In this document: positions 33,280-42,070 of the stretch, piece after piece
How the letters are laid out: every line of letters starts with the position of its first letter
Numbering within the stretch: position 1 is the first letter of the stretch
Assembly (NCBI RefSeq): GCF_900111005.1
Contig: NZ_FOFV01000005.1
Coordinates: 124,001 to 188,000, forward strand
DNA: 64,000 bases
DNA from: Lentzea albida
Lineage (GTDB): Bacteria; Actinomycetota; Actinomycetes; Mycobacteriales; Pseudonocardiaceae
Direction: 5' to 3'
Made by a program: the position numbers and the translations under genes
The notes under the pieces: generated by a model
What the model saw: only the letters and a program-made list of their open reading frames with translations
Told to the model about the DNA's origin: nothing
Database searches by the model: none

Positions 33280-34506
33280 ATGGAGCACGACTTCTTCTTC
33301 CCGGCCGCCCCGGGAAGCCTTCCCAGCGGTGACGGGTACTTCGGCGCGTTCGGCGGCCGGTTCGTCCCGCAGGCGCTCGTCGCCGCCATCGACCAGGTCG
33401 CCGCCGAGTACGAGCGGGCCAAGGCCGATCCCGCGTTCGTCGCGCGGTTCGAGGACCTCCTCGCCCACTACGTCGGCCGGCCGAGCGCCCTCACCGAGGC
33501 GCACCGCTTCGCCGAGCACGCCGGGGGCGCGCGGATCTTCCTCAAGCGCGAGGACCTCAACCACACCGGCTCGCACAAGGTGAACAACGCGCTGGGCCAG
33601 GCGCTCCTGGCCCAGCGGATGGGCAAGACCCGGGTCATCGCCGAGACCGGCGCCGGTTCGCACGGCGTCGCGACCGCCACCGCGTGCGCGCTGACCGGTC
33701 TGTCCTGCACCGTCTACATGGGAGAGACGGACATGCGGCGCCAGGCGGTCAACGTGGCGCGGATGGAACTCCTGGGCGCCGAGGTGGTCCCGGTGACGTC
33801 CGGCTCCCGCACCCTCAAGGACGCCATCAACGAGACGTTCCGCGACTGGGTGGCTCGCACCGGGGACACGCACTACCTGTTCGGCACGGTCGCCGGGCCG
33901 CACCCGTTCCCCGCCATGATCCGCGACTTCCAGCGGGTCATCGGCGTCGAGGCCCGCCGCCAGCTCCTCGAACGGACCGGGCGGCTGCCCGACGCGGCGA
34001 TCGCCTGCGTCGGCGGCGGGTCCAACGCGATCGGCCTGTTCCACGCGTTCCTCGACGACCCGGTGCGCCTGATCGGGTGCGAGGCCGCCGGGCGCGGGGT
34101 CGGGAGCGGCGAGCACGCGGCGTCGCTGACGGCCGGCGAACCGGGAGTGCTGCACGGTTCCCGTTCCTACGTCCTGCAGGACGACGAGGGCCAGATCGTC
34201 GAGGCCTGGTCGATCTCGGCCGGGCTCGACTACCCCGGCGTCGGGCCGGAGCACGCGCACCTGCACACCTCCGGCCGCGCGGAGTACCGCCCGGTCACCG
34301 ACGACGAGGCGATGCACGCGTTCCGGCTGCTCGCCAGGACGGAGGGCATCGTCCCCGCCATCGAGAGCGCGCACGCGCTGGCGGGCGCGCTCCAGGTCGG
34401 CACCGAACTCGGCCCGGACGCGCTCGTCCTCGTGAACCTGTCCGGCCGCGGTGACAAGGACATGGACACGGCGACCGCCCACTTCGGACTGGAGGCCGCG
34501 CGATGA
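33280..34506 (+). CDS. trpB: tryptophan synthase beta subunit
   Basis: PLP enzyme of 408 aa that joins indole and L-serine to L-tryptophan. Visible: [19 protein letters not shown] with the PLP Lys, [28 protein letters not shown] phosphate-binding loop, [13 protein letters not shown] and the Ser in [11 protein letters not shown]. The usual ETGAGQHG reads ETGAGSHG here: the glutamine of the GAGQHG motif is Ser. Length is normal. The gene is translationally coupled to trpA (ATGA overlap) but trpC, trpD, trpE and trpF are not in the window. This is either a second, specialised trpBA set or a dispersed primary one. Confidence 0.93.
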   Translation: MEHDFFFPAAPGSLPSGDGYFGAFGGRFVPQALVAAIDQVAAEYERAKADPAFVARFEDLLAHYVGRPSALTEAHRFAEHAGGARIFLKREDLNHTGSHKVNNALGQALLAQRMGKTRVIAETGAGSHGVATATACALTGLSCTVYMGETDMRRQAVNVARMELLGAEVVPVTSGSRTLKDAINETFRDWVARTGDTHYLFGTVAGPHPFPAMIRDFQRVIGVEARRQLLERTGRLPDAAIACVGGGSNAIGLFHAFLDDPVRLIGCEAAGRGVGSGEHAASLTAGEPGVLHGSRSYVLQDDEGQIVEAWSISAGLDYPGVGPEHAHLHTSGRAEYRPVTDDEAMHAFRLLARTEGIVPAIESAHALAGALQVGTELGPDALVLVNLSGRGDKDMDTATAHFGLEAAR

Positions 34507-35339
34507 GCGGAAACCTGAAGCTCCTCACGGACACGCTCGCGCGGGCACGGCAGGAGGGCCGCGCCGCGCTCGTCACCTACCTGCCGGCCGGTTTTCCCTC
34601 GGTGGACGGCGGAATCGACGCGATCCTCGCCACCGTCGACGCCGGCGCGGACGTCGTCGAGGTGGGCCTGCCGCACAGCGACCCGGTGCTGGACGGCCCG
34701 GTCATCCAGACGGCGGACGACATCGCGTTGCGCGGCGGGGTGCGGATCGCGGACGTGCTGCGCACGGTGCGGGAGGTGCACGCCGCCACGGGCACACCGG
34801 TGCTGGTGATGTCGTACTGGAACCCCGTGTCCCGCTACGGCGTCGAGCGGTTCGCGCGGGAACTCGCCGCCGCGGGCGGCGCGGGCTGCGTGCTGCCGGA
34901 CCTCCCGGTGGCGGAGTCCGCGCAGTGGCGGCGGCAGGCCGCGGAGCACGACCTGGCCACCGTGTTCGTGGTAGCGCCCAGCAGCACGGACGAGCACCTC
35001 GCGGAGACGGTGGCGGCCGGGACCGGCTTCGTCTACGCGTCCGCGCTGATGGGCGTCACCGGCGCACGCGAGTCGGTGGACGAGGCCGCCGCGGTGCTGA
35101 CCCGCCGGCTGCGCACGCTCACCGACCTGCCGGTCTGCGTCGGCATGGGCGTCGCGAACGCCCGGCAGGCAGCGGACGTCGCCGCGTTCGCCGACGGTGT
35201 CATCGTCGGATCCGCCTTGGTGGCAACGCTTCTGGACGGAGACCGGGACGCGCTCACCCGGCTCACCGCGGAGCTGGCCGCCGGCGTGCGGCCGGGCTAC
35301 CCCGCCAGTGCCGTGCCGAGGTTCTCGACCGCCAGGTAG
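34503..35339 (+). CDS. trpA: tryptophan synthase alpha subunit
   Basis: 278 aa TIM-barrel lyase that releases indole from indole-3-glycerol phosphate. Catalytic Glu and Asp are present in [25 protein letters not shown] sequence (Glu in VVEVG, Asp in LDGPVIQ), with [11 protein letters not shown] at the N terminus, [18 protein letters not shown] and the phosphate loop [21 protein letters not shown]. The common GxPFSDPxADG is [10 protein letters not shown] here, a mild divergence. Starts inside the trpB stop codon. Its 3' end overlaps the convergent flavoprotein gene by 43 bp. Confidence 0.92.
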   Translation: MSGNLKLLTDTLARARQEGRAALVTYLPAGFPSVDGGIDAILATVDAGADVVEVGLPHSDPVLDGPVIQTADDIALRGGVRIADVLRTVREVHAATGTPVLVMSYWNPVSRYGVERFARELAAAGGAGCVLPDLPVAESAQWRRQAAEHDLATVFVVAPSSTDEHLAETVAAGTGFVYASALMGVTGARESVDEAAAVLTRRLRTLTDLPVCVGMGVANARQAADVAAFADGVIVGSALVATLLDGDRDALTRLTAELAAGVRPGYPASAVPRFSTAR

Positions 35340-36331
35340 GGGTTGAGGTGCGGGTGCCGGCTGCCCACGGCGACGTCCCGCCAGAAGCGCTGCAGCGGGT
35401 TCGCCCGGTCGAACCCGCTCGCGCCGTGCAGGTCGAGCATCCGCTCCACGGCCGTGCGGCAGTCCTGCCCCGCCTCCGCGAGGACCTTGCGCAGGCGGGG
35501 CACGTCCGCAGGGGACAGTTCGGCGGAGTCCGCCTCGCGGGCCACCGCGAGCATGGCGTGCTCGGCGCGGTCGACGAGGTAGCCGGCCTCGGCCAGCCAG
35601 TGCCGGGCTCCCGCCGACTCCCCCATGCGCGTGTACGCGGTCATGAACGGCTTGCGGTCCGAGGCGAACATGGCGGTGACGACGTCGAGCGCTCCCCTGG
35701 CGGCGCCCACGACCGGGCCGAGGACCGTGCTGGCGAACAACATCATGTCGTTCGGGGTGAACGGCGTCGCCCCGGCGATCCGCTCGGCCGGTACCAGGAC
35801 GTCGTCGGCGACGAGGGTGTGGCTGCCGGTGCCGCGCATGCCGGCCGCGGTCCAGGTCCGTTCGACGACGAGTTCGGCCGTGGGCACCAGCGCGAAGGAG
35901 AACGCGCCGTCGACCATCACCGCGAGCCCGGCCCACTCCGCGTCCTCGCAGCCGGAGACGTTCGGCCAGCGCCCGGTGACGCGCACGCCCTCCGGCACCC
36001 GCTCACCGCGGGCGCCGGGCACTCCCGACCCGCAGAAGAGCGCGTCCGGGTCGGCGAAGAACTCGGGCTTCTCGGACCGGTCGAAGACACCGCCGGCGAG
36101 CGTCTTGCTCGTCACGCAGGTGCCGGCCACCCACGCGCTGGACGGACAGGCACGCCCGAGTTCCGCCAACCGGCGCGCGATCGTTTCCACACCGGCCCAC
36201 GCACCACCGTGCGCCTGCGGCGTGCGCAACGCGAACACGCCGTTCTCCCGCAACGCGGCCAGCCCTTTCGGGGCGGGCCGCTCGTTCTTCTCGACTTCTG
36301 CGGCATGCGCGCGCAGGACCTCATTGATCAC
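35297..36331 (-). CDS. acyl-CoA-dehydrogenase-like flavin monooxygenase
   Basis: 344 aa protein of the acyl-CoA dehydrogenase fold, in the subgroup of two-component aromatic hydroxylases (HsaA, KijD3, IacA/IifC-like). N-terminal helical domain (LRENGVFALRTPQAHGGAWAG), central beta domain (GVRVTGRWPNVSGCEDAEWAG; GMRGTGSHTLVADDVLVP), C-terminal four-helix bundle (LDLHGASGFDRANPLQRFWRDVAVGSRH). Such enzymes hydroxylate aromatics with FMNH2/FADH2 from a separate reductase; none is adjacent. GTG at 36331; the Shine-Dalgarno is weak. Divergent from AraC and convergent with trpA. An indole-type substrate is an attractive but unproven idea given the trpBA neighbour. Confidence 0.75.
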   Translation of the reverse strand: MINEVLRAHAAEVEKNERPAPKGLAALRENGVFALRTPQAHGGAWAGVETIARRLAELGRACPSSAWVAGTCVTSKTLAGGVFDRSEKPEFFADPDALFCGSGVPGARGERVPEGVRVTGRWPNVSGCEDAEWAGLAVMVDGAFSFALVPTAELVVERTWTAAGMRGTGSHTLVADDVLVPAERIAGATPFTPNDMMLFASTVLGPVVGAARGALDVVTAMFASDRKPFMTAYTRMGESAGARHWLAEAGYLVDRAEHAMLAVAREADSAELSPADVPRLRKVLAEAGQDCRTAVERMLDLHGASGFDRANPLQRFWRDVAVGSRHPHLNPYLAVENLGTALAG

Positions 36332-36414
36332 CTGATCGACTCAAGCACCGTGCCCGCGGCCCGTGCCATGCGCGAACGCCACCGGTTCATACGCGCTTCA
36401 CTACGATCGCCGGT

Positions 36415-37311
36415 GTGGACCTGATCAGCGAGGTGATCCGCACAGTCCGGGTCGGAGCCGCGCAAGCGCGCCTGATCAGGCAGGACGCCCCGGGCGTCCG
36501 GTTCCCCGCGTTCGCCGGCAGCGGGTTCCACATCGTGCTGCACGGCGTCTGCTGGCTGGTCGGCGACGGCGATCCCGTGTTCCTGCGCCCCGGTGACATC
36601 GTGCTCACGACGGCCGGCGGCGCGCACGGCCTCAGCGAGACGCCGTGCGACCTGGCGGACCTGCCGCTCATCGAGATGGGCGACCTCCCGCCGAACCCCG
36701 GCCCGGCGTCGTTCGAGTTCCTGTGCGGCAACTACCGGCTCGACCACGCCCGCACACCCCGCTACCTCCGCACGCTGCCCGGCCTCATCGCCGTGTCCCC
36801 GGACGAGGAACGCCACCCGGAGACCCGCGCGGTCATCTCCCTGCTCGCCGCGCACGTCACCAAGCCGCAACCGGGCTCGGCCGCCACCCTGCGCGCGTTG
36901 CTGGACCTGGTCCTCGTGCACGTCCTGCGCCAGTGGCACGAGCAGAACACCACCGAGACCTGGCCGGAGGTCGCCCACCCCGGCGTCGCCGCGGCACTGC
37001 GCGAGATCCACGAGAACCCGCACCACCCGTGGACCGTGGGCCGCCTCAGCGAGGCCGCCGGCATGCCCAGGGCGGCGTTCTCGCGACTCTTCACCGCCGA
37101 GGTCGGCGAGGCCCCGATGACCTACCTCACCGGGTGGCGGCTCAGCCGCGCCGCCCAGCTGCTGCGGGAGACCGACGCCTCGCTGGCGCGCATCGCGCCG
37201 CAGGTGGGGTACTCGACGGAGTTCGCGCTGTCGGCGGCGTTCCGGCGGGAGTACGGGGTGTCGCCGGGGCGGTTCCGGTCGGCTGCGGCGGGGCGGGCTG
37301 CGGACACCTGA
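36415..37311 (+). CDS. AraC-family regulator with cupin domain
   Basis: 298 aa. N-terminal cupin-type domain (FHIVLHGVCWLVGDGDPVFLRPGDIVLTTAGGAHG) and C-terminal AraC double helix-turn-helix (about residues 195-295: WTVGRLSEAAGMPRAAFSRLF, IAPQVGYSTEFALSAAFRREYGVSPGRF). Divergent from the flavin monooxygenase at 35297-36331, which is its likely target; cupin_6-type AraC proteins commonly control one adjacent oxidoreductase. GTG at 36415 has no clear Shine-Dalgarno, so the mRNA may be leaderless. Confidence 0.85.
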   Translation: MDLISEVIRTVRVGAAQARLIRQDAPGVRFPAFAGSGFHIVLHGVCWLVGDGDPVFLRPGDIVLTTAGGAHGLSETPCDLADLPLIEMGDLPPNPGPASFEFLCGNYRLDHARTPRYLRTLPGLIAVSPDEERHPETRAVISLLAAHVTKPQPGSAATLRALLDLVLVHVLRQWHEQNTTETWPEVAHPGVAAALREIHENPHHPWTVGRLSEAAGMPRAAFSRLFTAEVGEAPMTYLTGWRLSRAAQLLRETDASLARIAPQVGYSTEFALSAAFRREYGVSPGRFRSAAAGRAADT

Positions 37312-37338
37312 GGCGCGCTTGGGTGAGACGACCCCGGT

Positions 37339-37350
37339 GGAAACGATTCC
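37339..37350 (+). promoter_or_regulatory. LacI-like half-symmetric site
   Basis: GGAAACGATTCC, an imperfect palindrome of the form often bound by LacI-family proteins, 21 bp before the nucleoside hydrolase ATG. No LacI gene is nearby. Confidence 0.3.
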
Positions 37351-37371
37351 CCTCGTCTACCGTGGAGCGCC

Positions 37372-38304
37372 ATGCCGACTCCCGTCATCCTCGACTGCGA
37401 CCCCGGACACGACGACGTCTTCGCCCTCTGGCTGGCCGCGGGCACCCCGGCGATCACGCTGCTCGGCGTCACGACGGTCGGGGGAAACGGCCGCCTGGAG
37501 CACACGACGTTCAACGCGCGGGTCGCGCTGACCGTCGCCGGTGTCGAGGGTGTGCCGGTGGCCGCGGGGGCCGACAAGCCGTTGCGGCGCGAGCTCACGC
37601 CGGCGACCTGGATCCACGGCGACAACGCGCTCGGCGGTCCCGAACTGCCCGAGCCGGCGGTGCCGCTGGACGAGCGCGGGGCGATCGAGCTGATCTCGGA
37701 CCTGCTGGAGGCGTCGCCGGAGCCCGTCACGCTGATCCCGACCGGGCCGCTCACCAACATCGCGATGCTGCTCGAGCAGCGGCCCGACCTTCGCGGCCGG
37801 ATCAAGGAGATCATCTGGATGGGCGGCTCGACGGGGCGCGGCAACGTCGGCGCCTACCCCGAGTTCAACGCCTGGGTGGACCCCGAGGCCGCCGACCTGG
37901 TGTTCAAGTCCGCGCTGCCGCTCACGATGGTCGGCCTCAACATCTCGCACCAGGCCCTGATCACCGAGCAGGTGATCGAGTCGATCGGCGCGATCGGCAA
38001 CGAGACCAGCGCGTTCGGGGTGGAGCTGCTCCGCTTCTTCTGCAGCACCTACGAGGCGGTCCAGAACATGCCCGAGGGGCCGTTGCACGACCCGATCACG
38101 GTGGCGATCGCCATCGACCGGACCGTCGCGACGGTGCGGCGCAGCCACGTCGACGTCGAGACGAAGGGCGAGTTCACGTCCGGCGCCACGGCGGTCGACC
38201 TGCACGACATGCTCGGCAAGGAGCCGAACGCCGACATCGCGATCACCTTGGATGTGCCGAAGTTCTGGCGACTGGTCCGCGAGGCCGTCGCGAACCTCAA
38301 GTGA
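37372..38304 (+). CDS. inosine-uridine-type nucleoside hydrolase
   Basis: Hydrolyses the N-glycosidic bond of ribonucleosides; 310 aa, normal length. The calcium-binding aspartate cluster is at residues 8-15 (DCDPGHDD), with further family blocks VTTVGGNGRLEHTT, PTGPLTNIAMLLEQ, WMGGSTGRGNVGAYPEFNAWVDPEAA and the C-terminal PLHDPITVAIAID with the conserved His-Asp. ATG at 37372 with GGAG upstream. Monocistronic, unrelated in function to its neighbours; salvage of purine/pyrimidine nucleosides is the likely role. Confidence 0.92.
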   Translation: MPTPVILDCDPGHDDVFALWLAAGTPAITLLGVTTVGGNGRLEHTTFNARVALTVAGVEGVPVAAGADKPLRRELTPATWIHGDNALGGPELPEPAVPLDERGAIELISDLLEASPEPVTLIPTGPLTNIAMLLEQRPDLRGRIKEIIWMGGSTGRGNVGAYPEFNAWVDPEAADLVFKSALPLTMVGLNISHQALITEQVIESIGAIGNETSAFGVELLRFFCSTYEAVQNMPEGPLHDPITVAIAIDRTVATVRRSHVDVETKGEFTSGATAVDLHDMLGKEPNADIAITLDVPKFWRLVREAVANLK

Positions 38305-38337
38305 GTCGCGCCGTCCCCTATGGACAGTAGGTTTTCG

Positions 38338-38352
38338 CCTACATGCTGTAGG
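38338..38352 (+). promoter_or_regulatory. TetR operator upstream of tetR-esterase unit
   Basis: CCTACATGCTGTAGG (arms CCTACA/TGTAGG), 8 bp before the TetR ATG. A further GTAGG-N6-CCTAC overlap lies just upstream. Confidence 0.6.
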
Positions 38353-38360
38353 GTGGGTTC

Positions 38361-38945
38361 ATGCGCCCTCCATTAAGCGCCGCCATTGTGATCGCCGACG
38401 CCGCGGCCCTCGCGGACGAGGCGGGGTTCGAGAAGGTGACCCTGTCCGCCGTCGCGCGGCGTCTCGGCGTGCAGGCCCCCAGCCTCTACTCGCACGTCCG
38501 CGACCTGAAAGCGTTGCGGGACGGCATGACCGCGCTCGCACTCGGCGAGCTCGCCGATCTCGTCGCGGCGGCGATCGCCGGACGTTCGGGCCTCGACGCG
38601 TTGCGCGCGTACGCGGCGGTGTACCGGGCGTACGCGCAGGAGTCGCCAGGACGGTGGCAGTCGTTGCAGCGCCGCGCGGGCGAGGCCGTCGTGCGCTCGG
38701 ACGCCGCGCGGAACATGTCCACGCAGGCGGGCGCGGTGCTCAGGGGCTACCCGGTGCCGCAGGACGAGCACGTGCACGCCGTGCGGTTGCTGGGCAGCAC
38801 GATCAACGGGTTCCTGGGCCTCGAGCGCACCGGCAACTTCGACCACAGCTCCCCGGCGCCCGACGTGTCGTGGGACAGGACCGTGGTCGCTCTTGACGCA
38901 CTGCTGCGGGCCTGGCCCGCGCACTCAGGAACGGACAGCTCATGA
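38361..38945 (+). CDS. TetR-family regulator (esterase-linked, WHG-type C domain)
   Basis: 194 aa. TetR DNA-binding region at about residues 8-55 (IADAAALADEAGFEKVTLSAVARRLGV, APSLYSHVRDLKAL) with the YSHV variant of the usual YxHF, typical of the group with a WHG-type C-terminal domain. It is translationally coupled to the esterase gene (ATGA overlap at 38942), so regulator and target share one mRNA controlled by the palindrome at 38338-38352. Confidence 0.83.
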   Translation: MRPPLSAAIVIADAAALADEAGFEKVTLSAVARRLGVQAPSLYSHVRDLKALRDGMTALALGELADLVAAAIAGRSGLDALRAYAAVYRAYAQESPGRWQSLQRRAGEAVVRSDAARNMSTQAGAVLRGYPVPQDEHVHAVRLLGSTINGFLGLERTGNFDHSSPAPDVSWDRTVVALDALLRAWPAHSGTDSS

Positions 38946-40081
38946 TCACCACCCCCTTGACCGACGCGCTCGTGCGCGGCGCCGCCGAACTGGAGGACAC
39001 CGGCCGCGGCCTGCGGCCGCACCGCCTGCCGGGCCGGGTGCGCACCCTGTTCCCCGACCCCCAGCTCATGGCAGCGGAAAGCCAGCCGTCGGGCGTGCGC
39101 GTGGTGATGACGACCGAGGCGCGCACCGTCGAGCTGGACCTCCACCCGACCCGCGTCTCGTACCGGGGCACCTCGCGCCCGCGCGGCAGCGTCGACCTCG
39201 TCGTGGACGGCACGCTGGTCGCCGGCACCCGGCTCGACGGCGGCGACCACGTGGAGATCGACCTCGCCACCGGCACCTCGGAGTTCCACGCGGGGCAGTC
39301 GACCACCGTCCGGTTCGACGGCCTCCCCGGCGGCGACAAGCTCGTCGAGATCTGGTTGCCCCACAACGAAGGCGTGGAGATCGTCGCGCTGCGCACGGAC
39401 GCGCCGGTGCACCCCGTCCCGGCGGAGAAGCGGATCTGGGTGCACCACGGCAGTTCGATCAGCCACGGCTCGAACGCGACCTCGCCGACCAGGATCTGGC
39501 CCGCGGTAGCGGCCCGCCTGGGCGACGTCGAGCTGCACAACCTCGGCTTCGGCGGCAGCGCCCTGGCCGACCAGTTCGTGGCCCGCGTGATCCGCGACCG
39601 GCCGGCGGACCTGATCAGCGTGAAGCTCGGCATCAACGTGGTGAACCTGGACGCGATGCGCCTGCGCGCCTTCGTGCCCGCCGTGCACGGTTTCCTCGAC
39701 ACGATCCGCGACGGCCACCCGGACACGCCGCTGGTGCTGGTGTCGCCCATCTTCTGCGGCACCCACGAGGACACCCCGGGCCCCGGCGAGATGCACACCG
39801 ACGCCGCCGGCACCGTCACGTTCGCGGCCTCGGGCCCGCACGGCCCGGCGCCCCAGCTGACCCTGCGGGTCATCCGCGACGCGTTGCGGTCACTGGCCGA
39901 ACGGCGGGCGGACGACCCGAACCTGCACCACCTCGACGGCTTGCAGCTTTACGGCGAGCAGGACGCCGTCACGCACCCGCTGCCCGACGCGCTGCACCCG
40001 GACACGGCCACGCACGGGTTGATCGGGGAGCGGTTCGCTCGGTACGCGTTCGGGGAGGGTGGGCCGTTCGCGGCGCGGTGA
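38942..40081 (+). CDS. SGNH/GDSL-family esterase with N-terminal beta domain
   Basis: 379 aa. Residues 1 to about 155 form a beta-rich accessory domain (TEARTVELDLHPTRVSYRG); the SGNH hydrolase domain follows with nucleophile block WVHHGSSISHGSN, block III-like SVKLGINVVN and C-terminal DxxH in DALHPD. The arrangement resembles SsfX3-like GDSL proteins that act on small esters or transfer acyl groups in natural-product pathways. No signal peptide. Overlaps the TetR by 4 bases. The next 200 bp carry degenerate repeats. Confidence 0.8.
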   Translation: MITTPLTDALVRGAAELEDTGRGLRPHRLPGRVRTLFPDPQLMAAESQPSGVRVVMTTEARTVELDLHPTRVSYRGTSRPRGSVDLVVDGTLVAGTRLDGGDHVEIDLATGTSEFHAGQSTTVRFDGLPGGDKLVEIWLPHNEGVEIVALRTDAPVHPVPAEKRIWVHHGSSISHGSNATSPTRIWPAVAARLGDVELHNLGFGGSALADQFVARVIRDRPADLISVKLGINVVNLDAMRLRAFVPAVHGFLDTIRDGHPDTPLVLVSPIFCGTHEDTPGPGEMHTDAAGTVTFAASGPHGPAPQLTLRVIRDALRSLAERRADDPNLHHLDGLQLYGEQDAVTHPLPDALHPDTATHGLIGERFARYAFGEGGPFAAR

Positions 40082-40090
40082 GGTGAGAGA

Positions 40091-40250
40091 GGGCGGTGAG
40101 AGAGCCGCTTCCCGCCGCCCTTCGCGTCGCGGTGAGGGAGGGCGGTGAACGAACCGCTCGACTCCGTTGCCTTTCGCGTCGCCGCCCTTCGCGTAGCCGG
40201 CCTTCGCGGGGCGGTGAAAGGGCCGCTCACCGCAGCCCTTCGCAACACGG
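40091..40250. repeat. degenerate interspersed repeat, about 42 bp x 3
   Basis: Units at about 40091, 40140 and 40209 share GGGCGGTGA-N-CCGCT-N-CCCTTCGC. Non-coding; between the esterase stop and the convergent TetR stop. The arms GGCGGTGA and CACCGC can pair, so it may also act as a terminator. Confidence 0.5.
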
Positions 40251-40292
40251 CGAGACAGCCACTCGTCCCCGCCGACCGCCCGCCGGCAGCCC

Positions 40293-40883
40293 CTAAGACG
40301 CGGCGCCCGACCGGTAGGTCAGCAGCCCTTCGACACCGGCGAGGAACGTCGCCCCCACCGCCGCCGGGTCCGTCAGGCACCCCGCCGCCATGGCCCCGTC
40401 GCGCAGCATCACGAAGTGCCGGGCGGCGGCCGCGGCCGACTTCTCCTCGATCTGCGCGAACAGGTCGGTGATGGTCTGCAGGAACCACGCGCGGTGCTCG
40501 AGGACGGCGTTCAGCACGGGGTGCGCGGGGTCGGGGAACTCCGCCGCGGCGTTGAGGAAGGCGCAGCCCCGGAAGCCGGCGGACTCGATGCCCGCGGCGA
40601 TGCCCTGGGCGACGGCCCGCAGCGCCTGGTCGGCGGGCAGGCCGCTCCCGAGGGCCTGCTCGACCTGGTCGCGGTCCATCTGGGCGACGGTCTGGAGGTA
40701 GGCGACGACCAGGTCGTCCTTGCTGGCGAAGTGCCGGTACAGGGTCGCGCGGGTCACCTTGGCCTCGGCGACGATCCTGTCGATCCCGACGGAGTGGAGG
40801 CCCTCCGAGTAGAAGATCCGGGTCGCCGTGGAGAGCAGGCGCGACCGCGCTTCGGAGACCTGACCTCGAACGTTGTGCACCAT
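40293..40883 (-). CDS. TetR-family regulator, paralog B2
   Basis: 196 aa, close paralog of the TetR at 2777-3382: the DNA-binding parts (SEARSRLLSTATRIFYSEGLHSVG; VTRATLYRHFASKDDL) and ligand-domain blocks (FRGCAFLNAAAEFPDPAHPV; ARHFVMLRDGAMAAGCL) are nearly the same. ATG at 40883; operator B6 lies exactly 15 bp upstream, matching paralog B1. No target operon is divergent here: upstream is the terpene synthase remnant. It is therefore either a second sensor for the family B regulon or a regulator that has lost its original neighbour. Confidence 0.85.
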   Translation of the reverse strand: MVHNVRGQVSEARSRLLSTATRIFYSEGLHSVGIDRIVAEAKVTRATLYRHFASKDDLVVAYLQTVAQMDRDQVEQALGSGLPADQALRAVAQGIAAGIESAGFRGCAFLNAAAEFPDPAHPVLNAVLEHRAWFLQTITDLFAQIEEKSAAAAARHFVMLRDGAMAAGCLTDPAAVGATFLAGVEGLLTYRSGAAS

Positions 40884-40898
40884 TGGAGCAATGGTAGC

Positions 40899-40916
40899 AG
40901 ATAGAACGGTCAGTCT
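40899..40916 (-). promoter_or_regulatory. family B operator, site B6
   Basis: AGATAGAACGGTCAGTCT (coding strand AGACTGACCGTTCTATCT), two substitutions in the B core, 15 bp before the TetR start. Confidence 0.65.
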
Positions 40917-41293
40917 ACAGGGTTCACTCCCGCGCTGAGGCGCCCTGCCGGCCGGGTGCTCAACCGCCGTGAGCACCGTCTCAGGTCACGCCGCGGGCAC
41001 CGCCGTCGCGGTGCGCCTGCAGTGTGCGGTGAGGATGACGCTGCAGGTGTGGGCCGCCGAACGCAGGCGCGTCGTCGCGGATCGGCACCACGACGGTGCT
41101 GGAGCCGAGGGTGCCCGCCACGGACTCCACGGCCACGCCTCGGTTTTGACGCGGTCGAGGTGGAGGCGGGCCAGGTCACCGATGCCCGCCTCACGCCTGG
41201 AGGCGCCGAGCGCCGGCAGCACGCTGCCCGCCGCGCTGCGGCGCGCCGGCACGTCGTCGGGAACGCCTGCGCGAGAACGCCCTGCCGCATGCC
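40917..41293. other. degraded sequence upstream of terpene synthase remnant
   Basis: No frame on either strand gives a recognisable protein. If the terpene synthase once had a full N-terminal domain with the DDxxD metal site, it should lie here, but I cannot find it. Confidence 0.4.
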
Positions 41294-42049
41294 GTGCACC
41301 TTCTCGACGCACCGCACCAGTCCTCCCTCCACCACCGACAGCGACACCGGGGCACCGGTCGCCTGCTGGAAGACGTCTCCGCGCGGTTCCACCGGCTCGG
41401 CACCCCCACGCAGTTGCAGCGGATGCACGCCGCCCACTGCGCGTACCTGTTCGGGGTGCGGTGGCAGGTGAGCAACCGCAGCAGGAACGTGTTCCCCCGG
41501 ACTGGACGGGTACCTGCTGATGCGGCGCGGCGCCGTGGGCGTCGGACCGCTGATCGCGGCGCTGGAGTTCGCGCACCGCAACGAGGTCCCCGCGGCCGAG
41601 TGGGACTCCCCCGCGGTGCGGGCGCTCACCGAGATGGTGATCGCAGTGGTGGCCCTGGACAACGACAGGCAGTCGATCGTCAAGGAGCTGCGTCTCGGGC
41701 AGACCGAGCAGAACGTCTTCACCGCGCTCATGGGCGAGGGCCTGTCGCTGGAGGAGGCCATCGCGGAGGCGACGGCGTCGCGCGACCGCGTGTTCTGCCG
41801 CTTCCTGCAGGTGGAGGAGCAGACGAGGCGGGGTGGCAGTGCGGCGTTGCGCCGCTACCCGCAGGGCCTGCGGTGGGCGATCCGCGGGAACGCGGAGTGG
41901 GGGCTCACGATCCCCGGTACCTCGGTGACGGTCCCCTTCCGGAGACCGGGTCCGCTCCCGTCGACGTCGACTGGGCGAAGCACCCCGCTGGGCACGACGG
42001 CCGGCCGGTACCGCCGAGCATTGCGTGGTGGTGGCAGGACCTCTCCTGA
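41294..42049 (+). pseudogene. terpene synthase (class I cyclase) remnant with two compensating frameshifts
   Basis: Three segments in two frames rebuild the C-terminal two thirds of a bacterial class I terpene cyclase: RMHAAHCAYLFGVRWQVSNRSRN (frame 2), then GYLLMRRGAVGVGPL...DNDRQSIVKELRLGQTE...LRRYPQGLRWAIRGNAEWGLT (frame of the ATG at 41520), then RYLGDGPLP...SIAWWWQDLS (frame 2 again). The second metal-binding NSE motif is intact (NDRQSIVKE). Removing one C from CCCCC at 41494-41498 and adding one C to CCCC at 41912-41915 gives one continuous reading frame. The N-terminal aspartate-rich motif is not recognisable. Probably a pseudogene; homopolymer sequencing error could explain the shifts but not the missing N terminus. 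Confidence 0.75.
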
Positions 42050-42070
42050 CCGGAGGGTCCGCTCAAGGCG

